Assembly (NCBI RefSeq): GCF_900155425.1
Contig: NZ_LT700191.1
Coordinates: 1,777,700 to 1,841,699 of the forward strand
Reading direction: 5' to 3'
Origin: Parabacteroides massiliensis
GTDB taxonomy: Bacteria > Bacteroidota > Bacteroidia > Bacteroidales > Tannerellaceae
DNA: 64,000 nucleotides
In this document: positions 43,910 to 51,879 of the stretch, piece by piece
How positions within the stretch are numbered: the first letter of the stretch is position 1
Layout: each line of letters begins with the position of its first letter
The notes under the pieces: model-generated
What the model was told of the DNA's origin: nothing
Databases searched by the model: none
Seen by the model: the letters and a program-made list of their open reading frames with translations, nothing else
Made by a program: the position numbers and the translations under genes

Positions 43910-44758
43910 TTAGTCGAGTTCTTTAATAGTGATGTTACGATACCAAACGTCGTCTCCGTGGTCCTGGAAACCGATGAAACCTTCTTTGTTTTCACCACCA
44001 CAGTTCAGCAACAGTTCGTAAGCCAACGGCCATTTGTCTTTGCTGAATTTGCTGTTATCCAACATTTCCTTCCACTGCTGTGTCCACAAATGATATTCGA
44101 CAACCGGTTCGTCGTTCTGATAGTGAACAACCGTACCTTTGTAGCACATGATCTTAGACTTGTTCCATTCGCCAAACGGTTTAGAGTTCTGCGGTTTAGC
44201 CGGAATCATGTCATACAGGGAGGCAGACATACGGTTACCGTCCTTGCCTAATTTGGCATCCGGATGGTTCGCATTGTCCAGAATCTGATATTCAGGGGCA
44301 GAAATATAAGAAGGCTGTCCTTCTACTTCCTGGATCATGATAAACACGCCGGAGTTAGAACCTTTACCAACTTTCCATTCCCATTCCAGTTCGAAATTTT
44401 TGAACTTGTGAGCGAAGATCAGGTCACCGCCATCTTTAGCGCCGGCTTCACCTGCACCCGAACCTTTGATATGGATCGTACCGTCTGTCACTTCCCAGGC
44501 AGCAGGCACATCCGTACGGTCGTAACCTCTCCAACCATTGAAAGATTTACCATCGAACAAAGTGACTTTGCCATCGGCATCTTTCGGGAAAGTAGACAAA
44601 TCAACAGTGGGCAGGTCGTTCATGAGTTTGTATTCAGGAACGGCAGCTTCAGTTGTAGCTTCTTCAGCAGGAGCTTCTTCTGTTTTCTTACCACCACCAC
44701 AAGATGTGAAATAACACATCATAATTGCAGCACTTGCTAATAATACTGACTTTTTCAT
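43910..44758 (-). CDS. DUF1080 (3-keto-disaccharide hydrolase) lipoprotein
   Basis: A 282-residue lipoprotein: signal MKKSVLLASAAIMMCYFTSC with Cys at residue 20, then a Glu/Ala-rich linker and one DUF1080 lectin-like domain (FDGKSFNGWRGYDRTDVPAAWEVTDGTI, GVFIMIQEVEGQPSYISAPEYQILDN). DUF1080 proteins in Bacteroides cleave 3-keto-glycosides made by partner dehydrogenases. The Gfo/Idh gene lies 23 bp upstream in the same operon, so a two-step oxidise-then-cleave route is likely. The actual substrate is not known. Confidence 0.87.
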   Translation of the reverse strand: MKKSVLLASAAIMMCYFTSCGGGKKTEEAPAEEATTEAAVPEYKLMNDLPTVDLSTFPKDADGKVTLFDGKSFNGWRGYDRTDVPAAWEVTDGTIHIKGSGAGEAGAKDGGDLIFAHKFKNFELEWEWKVGKGSNSGVFIMIQEVEGQPSYISAPEYQILDNANHPDAKLGKDGNRMSASLYDMIPAKPQNSKPFGEWNKSKIMCYKGTVVHYQNDEPVVEYHLWTQQWKEMLDNSKFSKDKWPLAYELLLNCGGENKEGFIGFQDHGDDVWYRNITIKELD

Positions 44759-44781
44759 TCTTTTTTATTGTTTAAAACTAA

Positions 44782-46269
44782 TTATCTCGGCATATCAGGC
44801 AACTTCCATCCTTCACGATAGTTATGCTTGATCAATTCGGCAGCGAATTCTTTAGCACTGACAGGATCTGTCCAGATCTTGTTGAATTTCGGGTCACCGT
44901 CGACAATCTTGAAGTCATCTTTCTTGATGATCTTGATTTCTTCGTTGTCGCCGATATTTGTAAACTTCATGTTGATACCATCCCACAACAGTTCTTTGTT
45001 CAATGTCTGCAGACGGATAGCCAATACACCCATTACAACCATTTCGTTCATAGGACCTGATACAGAGAAGTCGGATTTGGTCAGGACACGGCTGCTTGCG
45101 CTTTCTTTACAAGCACGGATCCAGTCTTGTTCGTGACCTCCACCCATAGCGTTTTCTACGCGGCGGCAAACTTGCGGAGCGTTAGGCACACGACCTGACA
45201 GCAACCAAGGCTTCTGGCCGTAGCAACCGCAAATCAAAGTATCTTTCGTACCGTGGAAGATACACAATCCACCACCAGGACCCATCAGTTCCTTTCCTTC
45301 AGGGAATCCTTCGGGACGGTCAGGCATCATACCACCATCATACCAATGAACTTCTACTTCAGGCAGAGCCACCTTCGGCATGTTGTCACGAGCCGGGAAT
45401 ATCATTCTTACGTGCTGTGCGTTAGGAGCGCAATCAGCCAGCAACAGTGTGGAAGAACCCTGTACTTTTGTAGGATAACCCAACTTCAAGGCTGTAAATA
45501 CAGGCTGCATGATGTGGCAAGCCATATCACCCAAAGCGCCGGTTCCGTAATCCCACCATCCGCGCCAGTTCCAAGGATGATAAATCTTGTTGTAAGGACG
45601 AACCTTTGCAGGACCAGTAAACAAATCCCAGTTCAAAGTAGAAGGAATCTTATCCGCCTTTTCCGGAGCGTTCAAGCCCTGCGGCCAGATAGGACGGTTT
45701 GTAGCACATTCTACTTTTGTCACTTCACCGATTTCACCGTTCCAGATCCATTCGCAAACCAAGTCTGTGTCTGTAGCGGAAGAACCCTGGTTACCCATCT
45801 GAGTGGCTACGTTATATTTCTTTGCCAGGTTGGTCAGCAAACGAGATTCGTAAACCGAGTGAGTCAACGGTTTCTGAGTATATACGTGTTTGCCCATTGT
45901 CATTGCATCTGCAGTGATGATGGCGTGAGTATGGTCGGCTGTTGCAACCAGTACGGCGTCGATGGATTTGCCCATTTCGTCATACATCTTACGATAATCC
46001 CAATACTTTTTAGCTTGCGGATGACGATCGAATACCGGTTTTGCATATTTCCAGTCGATATCGCAAAGTGCTACGATATTTTCTGTTTTTTCCATGTTCT
46101 TCAGGTTGGCATTACCCATACCGCCGATACCGACGGCTGCAATGTTCAACTTGTCGGATGGAGCAGTGTATCCGTGAGATTTTCCCAGGATGGAACCCGG
46201 AACAATAGAGAAAGCGGCAGCTGCGGCAGCTCCTCTCTGAAGAAATGATCTTCTTGAAATGTTCGACAT
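44782..46269 (-). CDS. Gfo/Idh/MocA family oxidoreductase with Tat-type signal
   Basis: A 495-residue dehydrogenase. The N terminus SRRSFLQRGAAAAAAFSIVPG is a twin-arginine signal. The Rossmann motif is NIAAVGIGGMGNANLKNM, then IVALCDIDWKYAKPVF, DAVLVATADHTHAIITADAM and HVYTQKPLTHSVYESRLL, the conserved EKP-like catalytic Lys being in QKPLTH. It is probably exported with NAD(P) bound and oxidises a sugar, perhaps the C3 hydroxyl of a glycoside. It is transcribed ahead of the DUF1080 gene. Confidence 0.9.
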   Translation of the reverse strand: MSNISRRSFLQRGAAAAAAFSIVPGSILGKSHGYTAPSDKLNIAAVGIGGMGNANLKNMEKTENIVALCDIDWKYAKPVFDRHPQAKKYWDYRKMYDEMGKSIDAVLVATADHTHAIITADAMTMGKHVYTQKPLTHSVYESRLLTNLAKKYNVATQMGNQGSSATDTDLVCEWIWNGEIGEVTKVECATNRPIWPQGLNAPEKADKIPSTLNWDLFTGPAKVRPYNKIYHPWNWRGWWDYGTGALGDMACHIMQPVFTALKLGYPTKVQGSSTLLLADCAPNAQHVRMIFPARDNMPKVALPEVEVHWYDGGMMPDRPEGFPEGKELMGPGGGLCIFHGTKDTLICGCYGQKPWLLSGRVPNAPQVCRRVENAMGGGHEQDWIRACKESASSRVLTKSDFSVSGPMNEMVVMGVLAIRLQTLNKELLWDGINMKFTNIGDNEEIKIIKKDDFKIVDGDPKFNKIWTDPVSAKEFAAELIKHNYREGWKLPDMPR

Positions 46270-46348
46270 AGTAATAATTTTTTATAGATTAGCACTTAAT
46301 TATAATATTTCGATGTAATTTTTTCGTTTATAAAAATACAAACTGACG

Positions 46349-46378
46349 CAAATATAGCCAAAGCGAGAATAACAGCAA
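46349..46378 (-). promoter_or_regulatory. Promoter of the Gfo/Idh-DUF1080 operon
   Basis: On the minus strand TTG (46378-46376), 19 bp, TATATTTG (46356-46349), a full consensus match; the leader is about 75 nt. Confidence 0.75.
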
Positions 46379-46496
46379 GGCTTCCTTATAGGCTTTCTTT
46401 GTTAAAATAGTTTTTTTTAACAGAAGTAATAGATAAGATCTATTTTTTCATAAATAATATCTATGCTTTTAGGGGAAACATTTTAGCGTATTCCTC

Positions 46497-46504
46497 TATC
46501 TTTG
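46497..46504 (+). promoter_or_regulatory. -7 box of the DUF4492-cydAB operon
   Basis: TATCTTTG, about 54 bases before the ATG at 46559. The expected -33 position holds only a T tract. Confidence 0.5.
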
Positions 46505-46558
46505 TAAAAGAAGAAAACCAATTCATCCGATCTCTTGTTATTTAAGTATGGTACAGAT

Positions 46559-46786
46559 ATGAAAAGGGAGCCTATATACATACGGATATGGAGTTTTTAT
46601 CTGGAAGGATTTCGCGAAATGCAACTGGGTAAAACGTTATGGCTGATTATATTGGTCAAACTTTTCATTATGTTTTTTATCTTAAAACTGTTTTTCTTTC
46701 CTAATTATTTAGGAAAGTTTGCTGGAGAGTCTGCGAAGGAAGAACACGTTTCGAATGAATTGACGGGCAGAGCAATTACTCCTTAA
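46559..46786 (+). CDS. DUF4492 small membrane protein
   Basis: A 75-residue protein (MKREPIYIRIWSFYLEGFRE) with one membrane helix near residues 25-46 (LWLIILVKLFIMFFILKLFFF). An upstream in-frame TTG at 46535 is less likely. DUF4492 proteins are found just before cydA in Bacteroidetes, so this may be a small accessory subunit or assembly factor of cytochrome bd, comparable to CydX in position but not in sequence. It is 11 bp before cydA. Confidence 0.8.
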   Translation: MKREPIYIRIWSFYLEGFREMQLGKTLWLIILVKLFIMFFILKLFFFPNYLGKFAGESAKEEHVSNELTGRAITP

Positions 46787-46797
46787 ATTATATAATT

Positions 46798-48348
46798 ATG
46801 ATCGCAAGCATTGACACATCTTTGATAGACTGGTCAAGAGCGCAATTCGCTCTCACAGCCATGTACCACTGGCTGTTCGTCCCTCTCACGTTGGGACTCG
46901 GCGTCATACAAGCCATCATGGAGACCATCTATTACAAAACGGGTGATGAATTTTGGAAAAAGACAGCGCAGTTCTGGATGAAACTGTTTGGCATTAATTT
47001 CGCCATCGGTGTTGCTACCGGGTTGATCCTCGAATTCGAATTCGGGACGAACTGGTCTAACTACAGTTGGTTTGTAGGTGACATCTTCGGCGCTCCTCTC
47101 GCTATCGAGGGTATATTGGCTTTCTTTATGGAAGCGACCTTTATTGCCGTGATGTTTTTCGGCTGGGACAAGGTCAGCAAGCGTTTCCACCTTGCTTCTA
47201 CCTGGCTGACGATCATAGGGGCCACTCTTTCTGCTCTCTGGATTTTGATTGCCAATGCCTGGATGCAACATCCGGTGGGGATGCGGTTTAATCCGGATAC
47301 CGTACGAAACGAGATGTTCGATTTCTGGGCGGTGGCCTTATCGCCTGTCGCCATCAACAAATTCTTCCATACCGTGCTCTCCGGGTGGATCGTGGGGGCC
47401 GTCTTCGTGATCGGTATCAGCAGTTGGTTCCTGTTGAAAAAGCGGGCGGCGAAGTTCGCGCTCGAAAGTATCAAGGTCGGTGCCGTTTTCGGACTTGCCG
47501 CATCCATACTTATCGTATGGACGGGTGACGGTTCCGCTTATCAGGTAGCCCAAAAGCAACCGATGAAGCTGGCCGCCATGGAAGGCTTGTACGAAGGGAG
47601 TAACGGGACGGGGTTGGTCGCCATCGGACTGTTGAACCCCGCCAAGACAAGCTATACGGATAATGTAAATCCTTTCCTTTTCAATGTCAAGATCCCGAAA
47701 TTGCTGTCCCTCCTTGCCGAGCGTGATGCGGATGCTTATGTTCCGGGTATCGCCAACCTGATCGAAGGTGGTTATAAAACTGGCAAAGGGACGGTTGCCC
47801 TTTCTGCAGCCGAGAAGATAGGGAAAGGGCGGATTGCCATCCAGGCTCTTGCCGACTATCGCAAGGCGGTAAAGGATAAAGACCGGGTGGCTGCGGAGCA
47901 AGCCCGTGCCCTGTTGGACGAGAACTTCGCTTATTTCGGTTACGGGTATATCAAAGATCCTGCCGACTTGATTCCGCCTGTCGGGCTCACTTTCTATTCG
48001 TTTCGCGTCATGGTGATCCTGGGCGGATATTTTATCCTGTTGTTCATCGTTGCTTTGGTCTGGTGCAAAAAGAACAAGTTTGCCGATGCCCGCTGGTTGC
48101 AATGGGCGAACCTGTGGACGATTCCTCTGGCCTACATAGCCGGACAGGCGGGGTGGATCGTCGCTGAAGTCGGACGTCAGCCTTGGGCCATCCAGGACAT
48201 CCTGCCGACAGGCGCATCCGTGTCCGATCTGGCTACTTCGTCGGTACAGACGACCTTCTTTCTCTTCCTGCTGCTCTTTACCGTCCTGCTCGTTGCCGAG
48301 ATAGGCATTATGGTGAAGGCCATCAAGAAAGGACCGGAGAGAGGGTGA
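46798..48348 (+). CDS. cydA: Cytochrome bd ubiquinol/menaquinol oxidase subunit I
   Basis: A 516-residue polytopic quinol oxidase subunit. DWSRAQFALTAMYHWLFVPLTLGLG provides the haem b595 His region; GTNWSNYSWFVGDIFGAPLAIEG and NAWMQHPVGMRFN follow. The Q loop contains GDGSAYQVAQKQPMKLAAMEG. The C-terminal part includes GQAGWIVAEVGRQPWAIQ. The complex reduces oxygen with menaquinol at very low oxygen, allowing nanoaerobic growth. Confidence 0.96.
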   Translation: MIASIDTSLIDWSRAQFALTAMYHWLFVPLTLGLGVIQAIMETIYYKTGDEFWKKTAQFWMKLFGINFAIGVATGLILEFEFGTNWSNYSWFVGDIFGAPLAIEGILAFFMEATFIAVMFFGWDKVSKRFHLASTWLTIIGATLSALWILIANAWMQHPVGMRFNPDTVRNEMFDFWAVALSPVAINKFFHTVLSGWIVGAVFVIGISSWFLLKKRAAKFALESIKVGAVFGLAASILIVWTGDGSAYQVAQKQPMKLAAMEGLYEGSNGTGLVAIGLLNPAKTSYTDNVNPFLFNVKIPKLLSLLAERDADAYVPGIANLIEGGYKTGKGTVALSAAEKIGKGRIAIQALADYRKAVKDKDRVAAEQARALLDENFAYFGYGYIKDPADLIPPVGLTFYSFRVMVILGGYFILLFIVALVWCKKNKFADARWLQWANLWTIPLAYIAGQAGWIVAEVGRQPWAIQDILPTGASVSDLATSSVQTTFFLFLLLFTVLLVAEIGIMVKAIKKGPERG

Positions 48349-48350
48349 AG

Positions 48351-48459
48351 GATTTATAATTTATGATTTATGCGTCGATAATAAATCATAAATCATAAAT
48401 TTCCTCCTTTCCTCTCTTAAATCATAAATCATAAATCATAAATCATAAATGATAATCAT
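48351..48459. repeat. ATAAATC-type hairpin plus extra arm between cydA and cydB
   Basis: A hairpin with core 48366-48387 (ATTTATGCGTCGATAATA then AATC) is followed by a pyrimidine-rich gap and a second run of four CATAAAT units reaching the cydB start. This is the longest member of the family in the window and interrupts an operon whose two products form one complex. Confidence 0.75.
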
Positions 48460-48460
48460 C

Positions 48461-49609
48461 ATGACCTACATATTCTTACAGCATTACTGGTGGTTCCTCG
48501 TTTCCTTGTTAGGAGCTCTGTTGGTTTTCCTGCTTTTCGTGCAAGGCGGGCAGTCCTTGCTCTTCACGATCGGCAAAACCGAATTGCAACAAAAGATGTT
48601 GCTGAATTCGACCGGACGTAAATGGGAGTTTACTTTTACGACCTTGGTTACTTTCGGAGGCGCGTTCTTTGCCTCTTTCCCGTTATTCTATTCGACCAGC
48701 TTCGGCGGAGCCTACTGGGTGTGGATGCTGATACTGGCATGCTTTGTCTTGCAGGCCGTGTCCTACGAGTACCAGTCGAAGAAAGGGAACCTGTTGGGTA
48801 AAAAGACATATCAGGTGTTTCTGCTGTTGAACGGTATCTTGGGGCCTATCCTGTTGGGGACGGCCGTCGGTACGTTCTTTAACGGAGCCGAGTTCATTGT
48901 CGACAAAGGGCAGCTGACCGATGTCGCAATGCCGGTGATTTCCTCTTGGGCGAACCCCTGGCACGGGCTTGAAGCCGCTTTGGTGTTCTGGAACGTATGC
49001 CTTGGGCTGGCCGTGTTTTTCCTGGCGCGTATCCAGGCTTTGCTTTATTTCATCAACAATATCGACGATGCCGAGATCGCGAAACGTAGCCGCAAGCATT
49101 TGGTGATCGAAACGGCGTTGTTCCTTGTTTTCTTCCTTGTCTTCCTAGTTCATCTGTTGCTTGCCGACGGGTTTGCCGTCGATCCGGCGACAAAAGAGGT
49201 CTATATGCAGCCCTATAAATACTTCATGAACCTGGTCGAGATGCCGGCCGTATCGGTTGTGTTGTCGGTGGGTGTGGCCGGTGTCCTGTATGGCATTGTC
49301 CGTACGGCCTTGTCGGGGACGTGGAGAAAGGGAATCTGGTTCTGTGGGACCGGTACGGTGCTCACAGTGTTGGCGCTGTTGCTTTGTGCCGGTTGGAACC
49401 ATACGGCTTATTATCCTTCGGTTGCCGACCTGCAAAGTTCGCTGACGATCGCGAACAGTTGCTCCAGCCCGTTCACCCTGGAAGTGATGAGCATTGTCTC
49501 CATCCTCGTTCCTTTCGTCTTAGGCTATATTTTCTATGCCTGGCGTGCGTTGGATCTAAGGAAGATAGATGCGGAAGAAATGAAAGAGAAAGGCACACAT
49601 GCGTATTAA
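48461..49609 (+). CDS. cydB: Cytochrome bd oxidase subunit II
   Basis: A 382-residue membrane protein; I start at the ATG at 48461 (MTYIFLQHYWWFLVSLLGAL), since the four residues of the longer frame come from the repeat. Blocks typical of CydB are visible: WEFTFTTLVTFGGAFFASFPLFYSTSFGGAYW, SYEYQSKKGN, and a C-terminal NHTAYYPSVADLQSSLTIANSCSSPFTLEVM. It pairs with CydA. Confidence 0.95.
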   Translation: MTYIFLQHYWWFLVSLLGALLVFLLFVQGGQSLLFTIGKTELQQKMLLNSTGRKWEFTFTTLVTFGGAFFASFPLFYSTSFGGAYWVWMLILACFVLQAVSYEYQSKKGNLLGKKTYQVFLLLNGILGPILLGTAVGTFFNGAEFIVDKGQLTDVAMPVISSWANPWHGLEAALVFWNVCLGLAVFFLARIQALLYFINNIDDAEIAKRSRKHLVIETALFLVFFLVFLVHLLLADGFAVDPATKEVYMQPYKYFMNLVEMPAVSVVLSVGVAGVLYGIVRTALSGTWRKGIWFCGTGTVLTVLALLLCAGWNHTAYYPSVADLQSSLTIANSCSSPFTLEVMSIVSILVPFVLGYIFYAWRALDLRKIDAEEMKEKGTHAY

Positions 49610-49617
49610 AAACAAAG

Positions 49618-49647
49618 GAAACGGCGAAGCTCACGCTTGGCCGTTTC
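49618..49647 (+). terminator. Terminator after cydB
   Basis: GAAACGGC and AAGC pair with GCTT and GCCGTTTC around a TCAC loop (49618-49647), followed by a short T-rich stretch. Confidence 0.65.
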
Positions 49648-49867
49648 TACATTTAACCGTTTTAAACAAAAAGAAAAAGTTAGTTAAGGCTTAGATGAAA
49701 ATATCTTAAGTCTTTTCTTCTGACTCTGAATAGCTACCATAAGGATAGCAAACAAATATATGGAATACCTGCCATCCGTGGAACAATCTTCCTGTTTTTT
49801 TTGTTATTTTTCACAGTACGCCAATGCTTTTGTATTATCTTTACACCCGAATTATCCGATGAACCTT

Positions 49868-50782
49868 ATGGCAGAATTTAACATAAACATATTGGGATGC
49901 GGTTCGGCGTTACCTACCACGCGGCATCTGGCGACTTCGCAGGTAGTGGATTTACGGGACAAATTATATATGATTGATTGTGGGGAAGGTACCCAGGTTC
50001 AGATGCGCAGGATGCGTGTCCGCTTCGGCCGTCTCGCCCATATTTTCATTTCGCATCTGCATGGCGATCATTGCTTCGGTTTGCCGGGGCTGATCTCCAC
50101 GCTCGGCATGTTGGGGCGTACCGGCGAGCTGGTCGTGCACGGTCCGAAAGAGGTCGAGAGCTACTTGCGCCCGGTGATGGATTTGTTTTGCCGGGGGATG
50201 GAGTTCGAGGTCCGTTTCAATCCTGTCGACACCCGCAGCCATTCGTTGGTGATGGAAGACCGGTCGTTGTCGGTCTATTCCATCCCGTTGAAACACCGGA
50301 TTCCTACTTGCGGCTACCTCTTTGCCGAAAAGCCGAAGGAGGCGCATATCATCCGCGAAATGACGGATTTCTATCAGGTTCCCGTCCGTTGCATGAAAGA
50401 CATCAAACAGGGGCTGGATTATGTTACGCCCGAAGGCGAGGTGGTCCCCAATTCCCGCCTGACGCGTCCTGCCGCCCCGCCCAAGCGCTATGCGTTCTGT
50501 TCCGATACGGCCTATAACCGTTCGATCATTCCGATCATCGAAGGGGTGGACCTGCTCTATCACGAAGCGACTTTTGCCGAGTGTGATCTCGCCCGTGCCA
50601 AAGAAACCTTCCATTCCACCGCCCGGCAGGCGGCGGAGATAGCTCGCGATGCCCGGGTGAAACGCCTTGTTATCGGTCATTATTCCGCCCGCTACGAAGA
50701 CCTGTCCGAACTTCACCGGGAAGCCGAAGCTGTATTTCCCGGCACGATATTGGGAAATGAGGGGATGGTGATAACGGTCTAA
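49868..50782 (+). CDS. rnz: Ribonuclease Z
   Basis: A 304-residue metallo-beta-lactamase nuclease that trims tRNA 3' ends. I use the ATG at 49868 (MAEFNINILGCGSALPTTRH); a longer frame from 49760 adds 36 unconserved residues. Zinc motif FISHLHGDHCFGLPGL, RHFAT-like RHLATSQVV and late His/Asp ligands YAFCSDTAY, LYHEATFAE and VIGHYSARY are all present. The exosite loop lies between residues 160 and 210. Confidence 0.95.
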   Translation: MAEFNINILGCGSALPTTRHLATSQVVDLRDKLYMIDCGEGTQVQMRRMRVRFGRLAHIFISHLHGDHCFGLPGLISTLGMLGRTGELVVHGPKEVESYLRPVMDLFCRGMEFEVRFNPVDTRSHSLVMEDRSLSVYSIPLKHRIPTCGYLFAEKPKEAHIIREMTDFYQVPVRCMKDIKQGLDYVTPEGEVVPNSRLTRPAAPPKRYAFCSDTAYNRSIIPIIEGVDLLYHEATFAECDLARAKETFHSTARQAAEIARDARVKRLVIGHYSARYEDLSELHREAEAVFPGTILGNEGMVITV

Positions 50783-51013
50783 TTGGTAAATCTTAACCCT
50801 ATGCTTTAGCACTCGTAACCCATAGCTTTAGGCCGGCTAAAGCATAGCTTTACGATTTGCCGGGTGCCTCTCGGCGATCTCCTCTGCGTCGCTGCCTTAT
50901 AAGGCCATTTATTTCACGCATGTCTGGGATTGCCGGCAAAGCACAAAGCGGCTTAAAAAACGATTTAATCATTAATAAAACAGAACTTTCTGCATTATCA
51001 AAAAAAATATTTC

Positions 51014-51021
51014 TACTTTTG
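51014..51021 (+). promoter_or_regulatory. -7 box of the small CTD protein gene
   Basis: TACTTTTG matches TAnnTTTG, 21 bases before the ATG at 51043; the upstream T tract could act as a weak -33 element. Confidence 0.5.
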
Positions 51022-51042
51022 TGCAATCTTAGGGTTTGGAAT

Positions 51043-51372
51043 ATGAAGGCATTGATTACATCTGTTTTGTTGCTGGCTGTATGGGCCGGTTGTCCGCTTG
51101 AGGTGATAGCACAGCAGGCGAATACGACTGTGTCCGGGACGGCCGTTGCCAAAGACAAAGAACCGGACTCTGTAGAGATCAGTGCCTACGACAACAAGAT
51201 CGTTGTTGAAAACGCTCCGATCGGCAGCAAACTCGAAATCTACAGCGTGGTAGGTATCCGGGTGAAAGAAATACCGATGAAGCAGCCCTCCGGCGAATAT
51301 GCAGTAGATATTGCCAAAGGATACTATATCGTCCGCATCGGCGAGACGGTCCGCAAGGTGTCCATCCGTTAA
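51043..51372 (+). CDS. Small secreted protein made of a C-terminal sorting-like beta domain
   Basis: A 109-residue product from the ATG at 51043; the 62-residue upstream extension in the same frame crosses the promoter and is rejected. A signal peptide (MKALITSVLLLAVWAGCPLEVIAQQ) is followed directly by a domain reading DNKIVVENAPIGSKLEIYSVVG and ending GYYIVRIGETVRKVSIR. The pattern matches the tail of the two giant DUF6383 proteins and Por-type sorting domains: a strand, a G-x-x-L-x-I-Y-S-x-x-G turn and a final K-x-x-I-R/K. A cargo-free sorting domain is unusual. The function is unknown. Confidence 0.7.
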   Translation: MKALITSVLLLAVWAGCPLEVIAQQANTTVSGTAVAKDKEPDSVEISAYDNKIVVENAPIGSKLEIYSVVGIRVKEIPMKQPSGEYAVDIAKGYYIVRIGETVRKVSIR

Positions 51373-51453
51373 TGCTCGTTTAAGCTCCCTCTCCATTAAA
51401 AGGCATCCTTATAATTCCCCCAACAAGGGAATCCTTTCTTATTTTCTCGTATC

Positions 51454-51536
51454 GAAACAAAAGTTTCCTCGGGTGAAACAAAAGTTTCCTCGGATGAAAC
51501 TTTAGTTTCAAGAAAAATTTTTGCTGAAACTTTTTT
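51454..51536. repeat. 21-bp-period array of GAAAC-N4-GTTTC palindromes (array B)
   Basis: GAAACAAAAGTTTC at 51454 and 51475 and GAAACTTTAGTTTC at 51496 are spaced exactly 21 bp, joined by CTCGGGT and CTCGGAT. A degraded unit starts at 51526. It is the same design as array A at 2701. A minus-strand reading frame through it (51396-51716) is a by-product of the repeat. Confidence 0.7.
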
Positions 51537-51657
51537 ACCGGTCGAAACTTTTATGGCGTTGCCGGAAGAGGCAATCGCCTTGTTATTATTATCATGAAAC
51601 AAGATAGGATCATGGTGTTTTCGCTCAGAGACGAACTCTCCCAAAAGGCTAAAACGA

Positions 51658-51693
51658 AATAAGGGAGAAAACGGCTTCGTTTTCTCCCTTATT
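51658..51693. terminator. Bidirectional hairpin terminator before DUF6383 gene 2
   Basis: Perfect 15-bp arms AATAAGGGAGAAAAC (51658-51672) and GTTTTCTCCCTTATT (51679-51693) enclose the loop GGCTTC. It lies between convergent genes. A separate palindrome TTGAATTT-T-AAATTCAA follows at 51731-51747. Confidence 0.75.
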
Positions 51694-51879
51694 GATTGTA
51701 TGCCTTCGTCCTTCACAGGAGAAAGGATACTTGAATTTTAAATTCAATATACTTTAGTATTATTAATATTAAACTTGGTTACTTGTTCGCCTGTCGCAGG
51801 GTAATTGGATGATTAGTCCGCGTAACCGAAGATTATTTGGTAATATCAAGTTTTTATCTACTTGTTATTAATAGAATTG

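Noticed and set aside
46535-46558. TTG-started extension of the DUF4492 protein
   Set aside because: The ATG at 46559 gives the conserved MKREPIYIRIW start; the extension has no support.
51396-51716. Minus-strand frame of 106 codons with ETKVSSEETFVS repeats
   Set aside because: The repeats are the translation of the GAAAC-N4-GTTTC array; no start signal or conserved domain.
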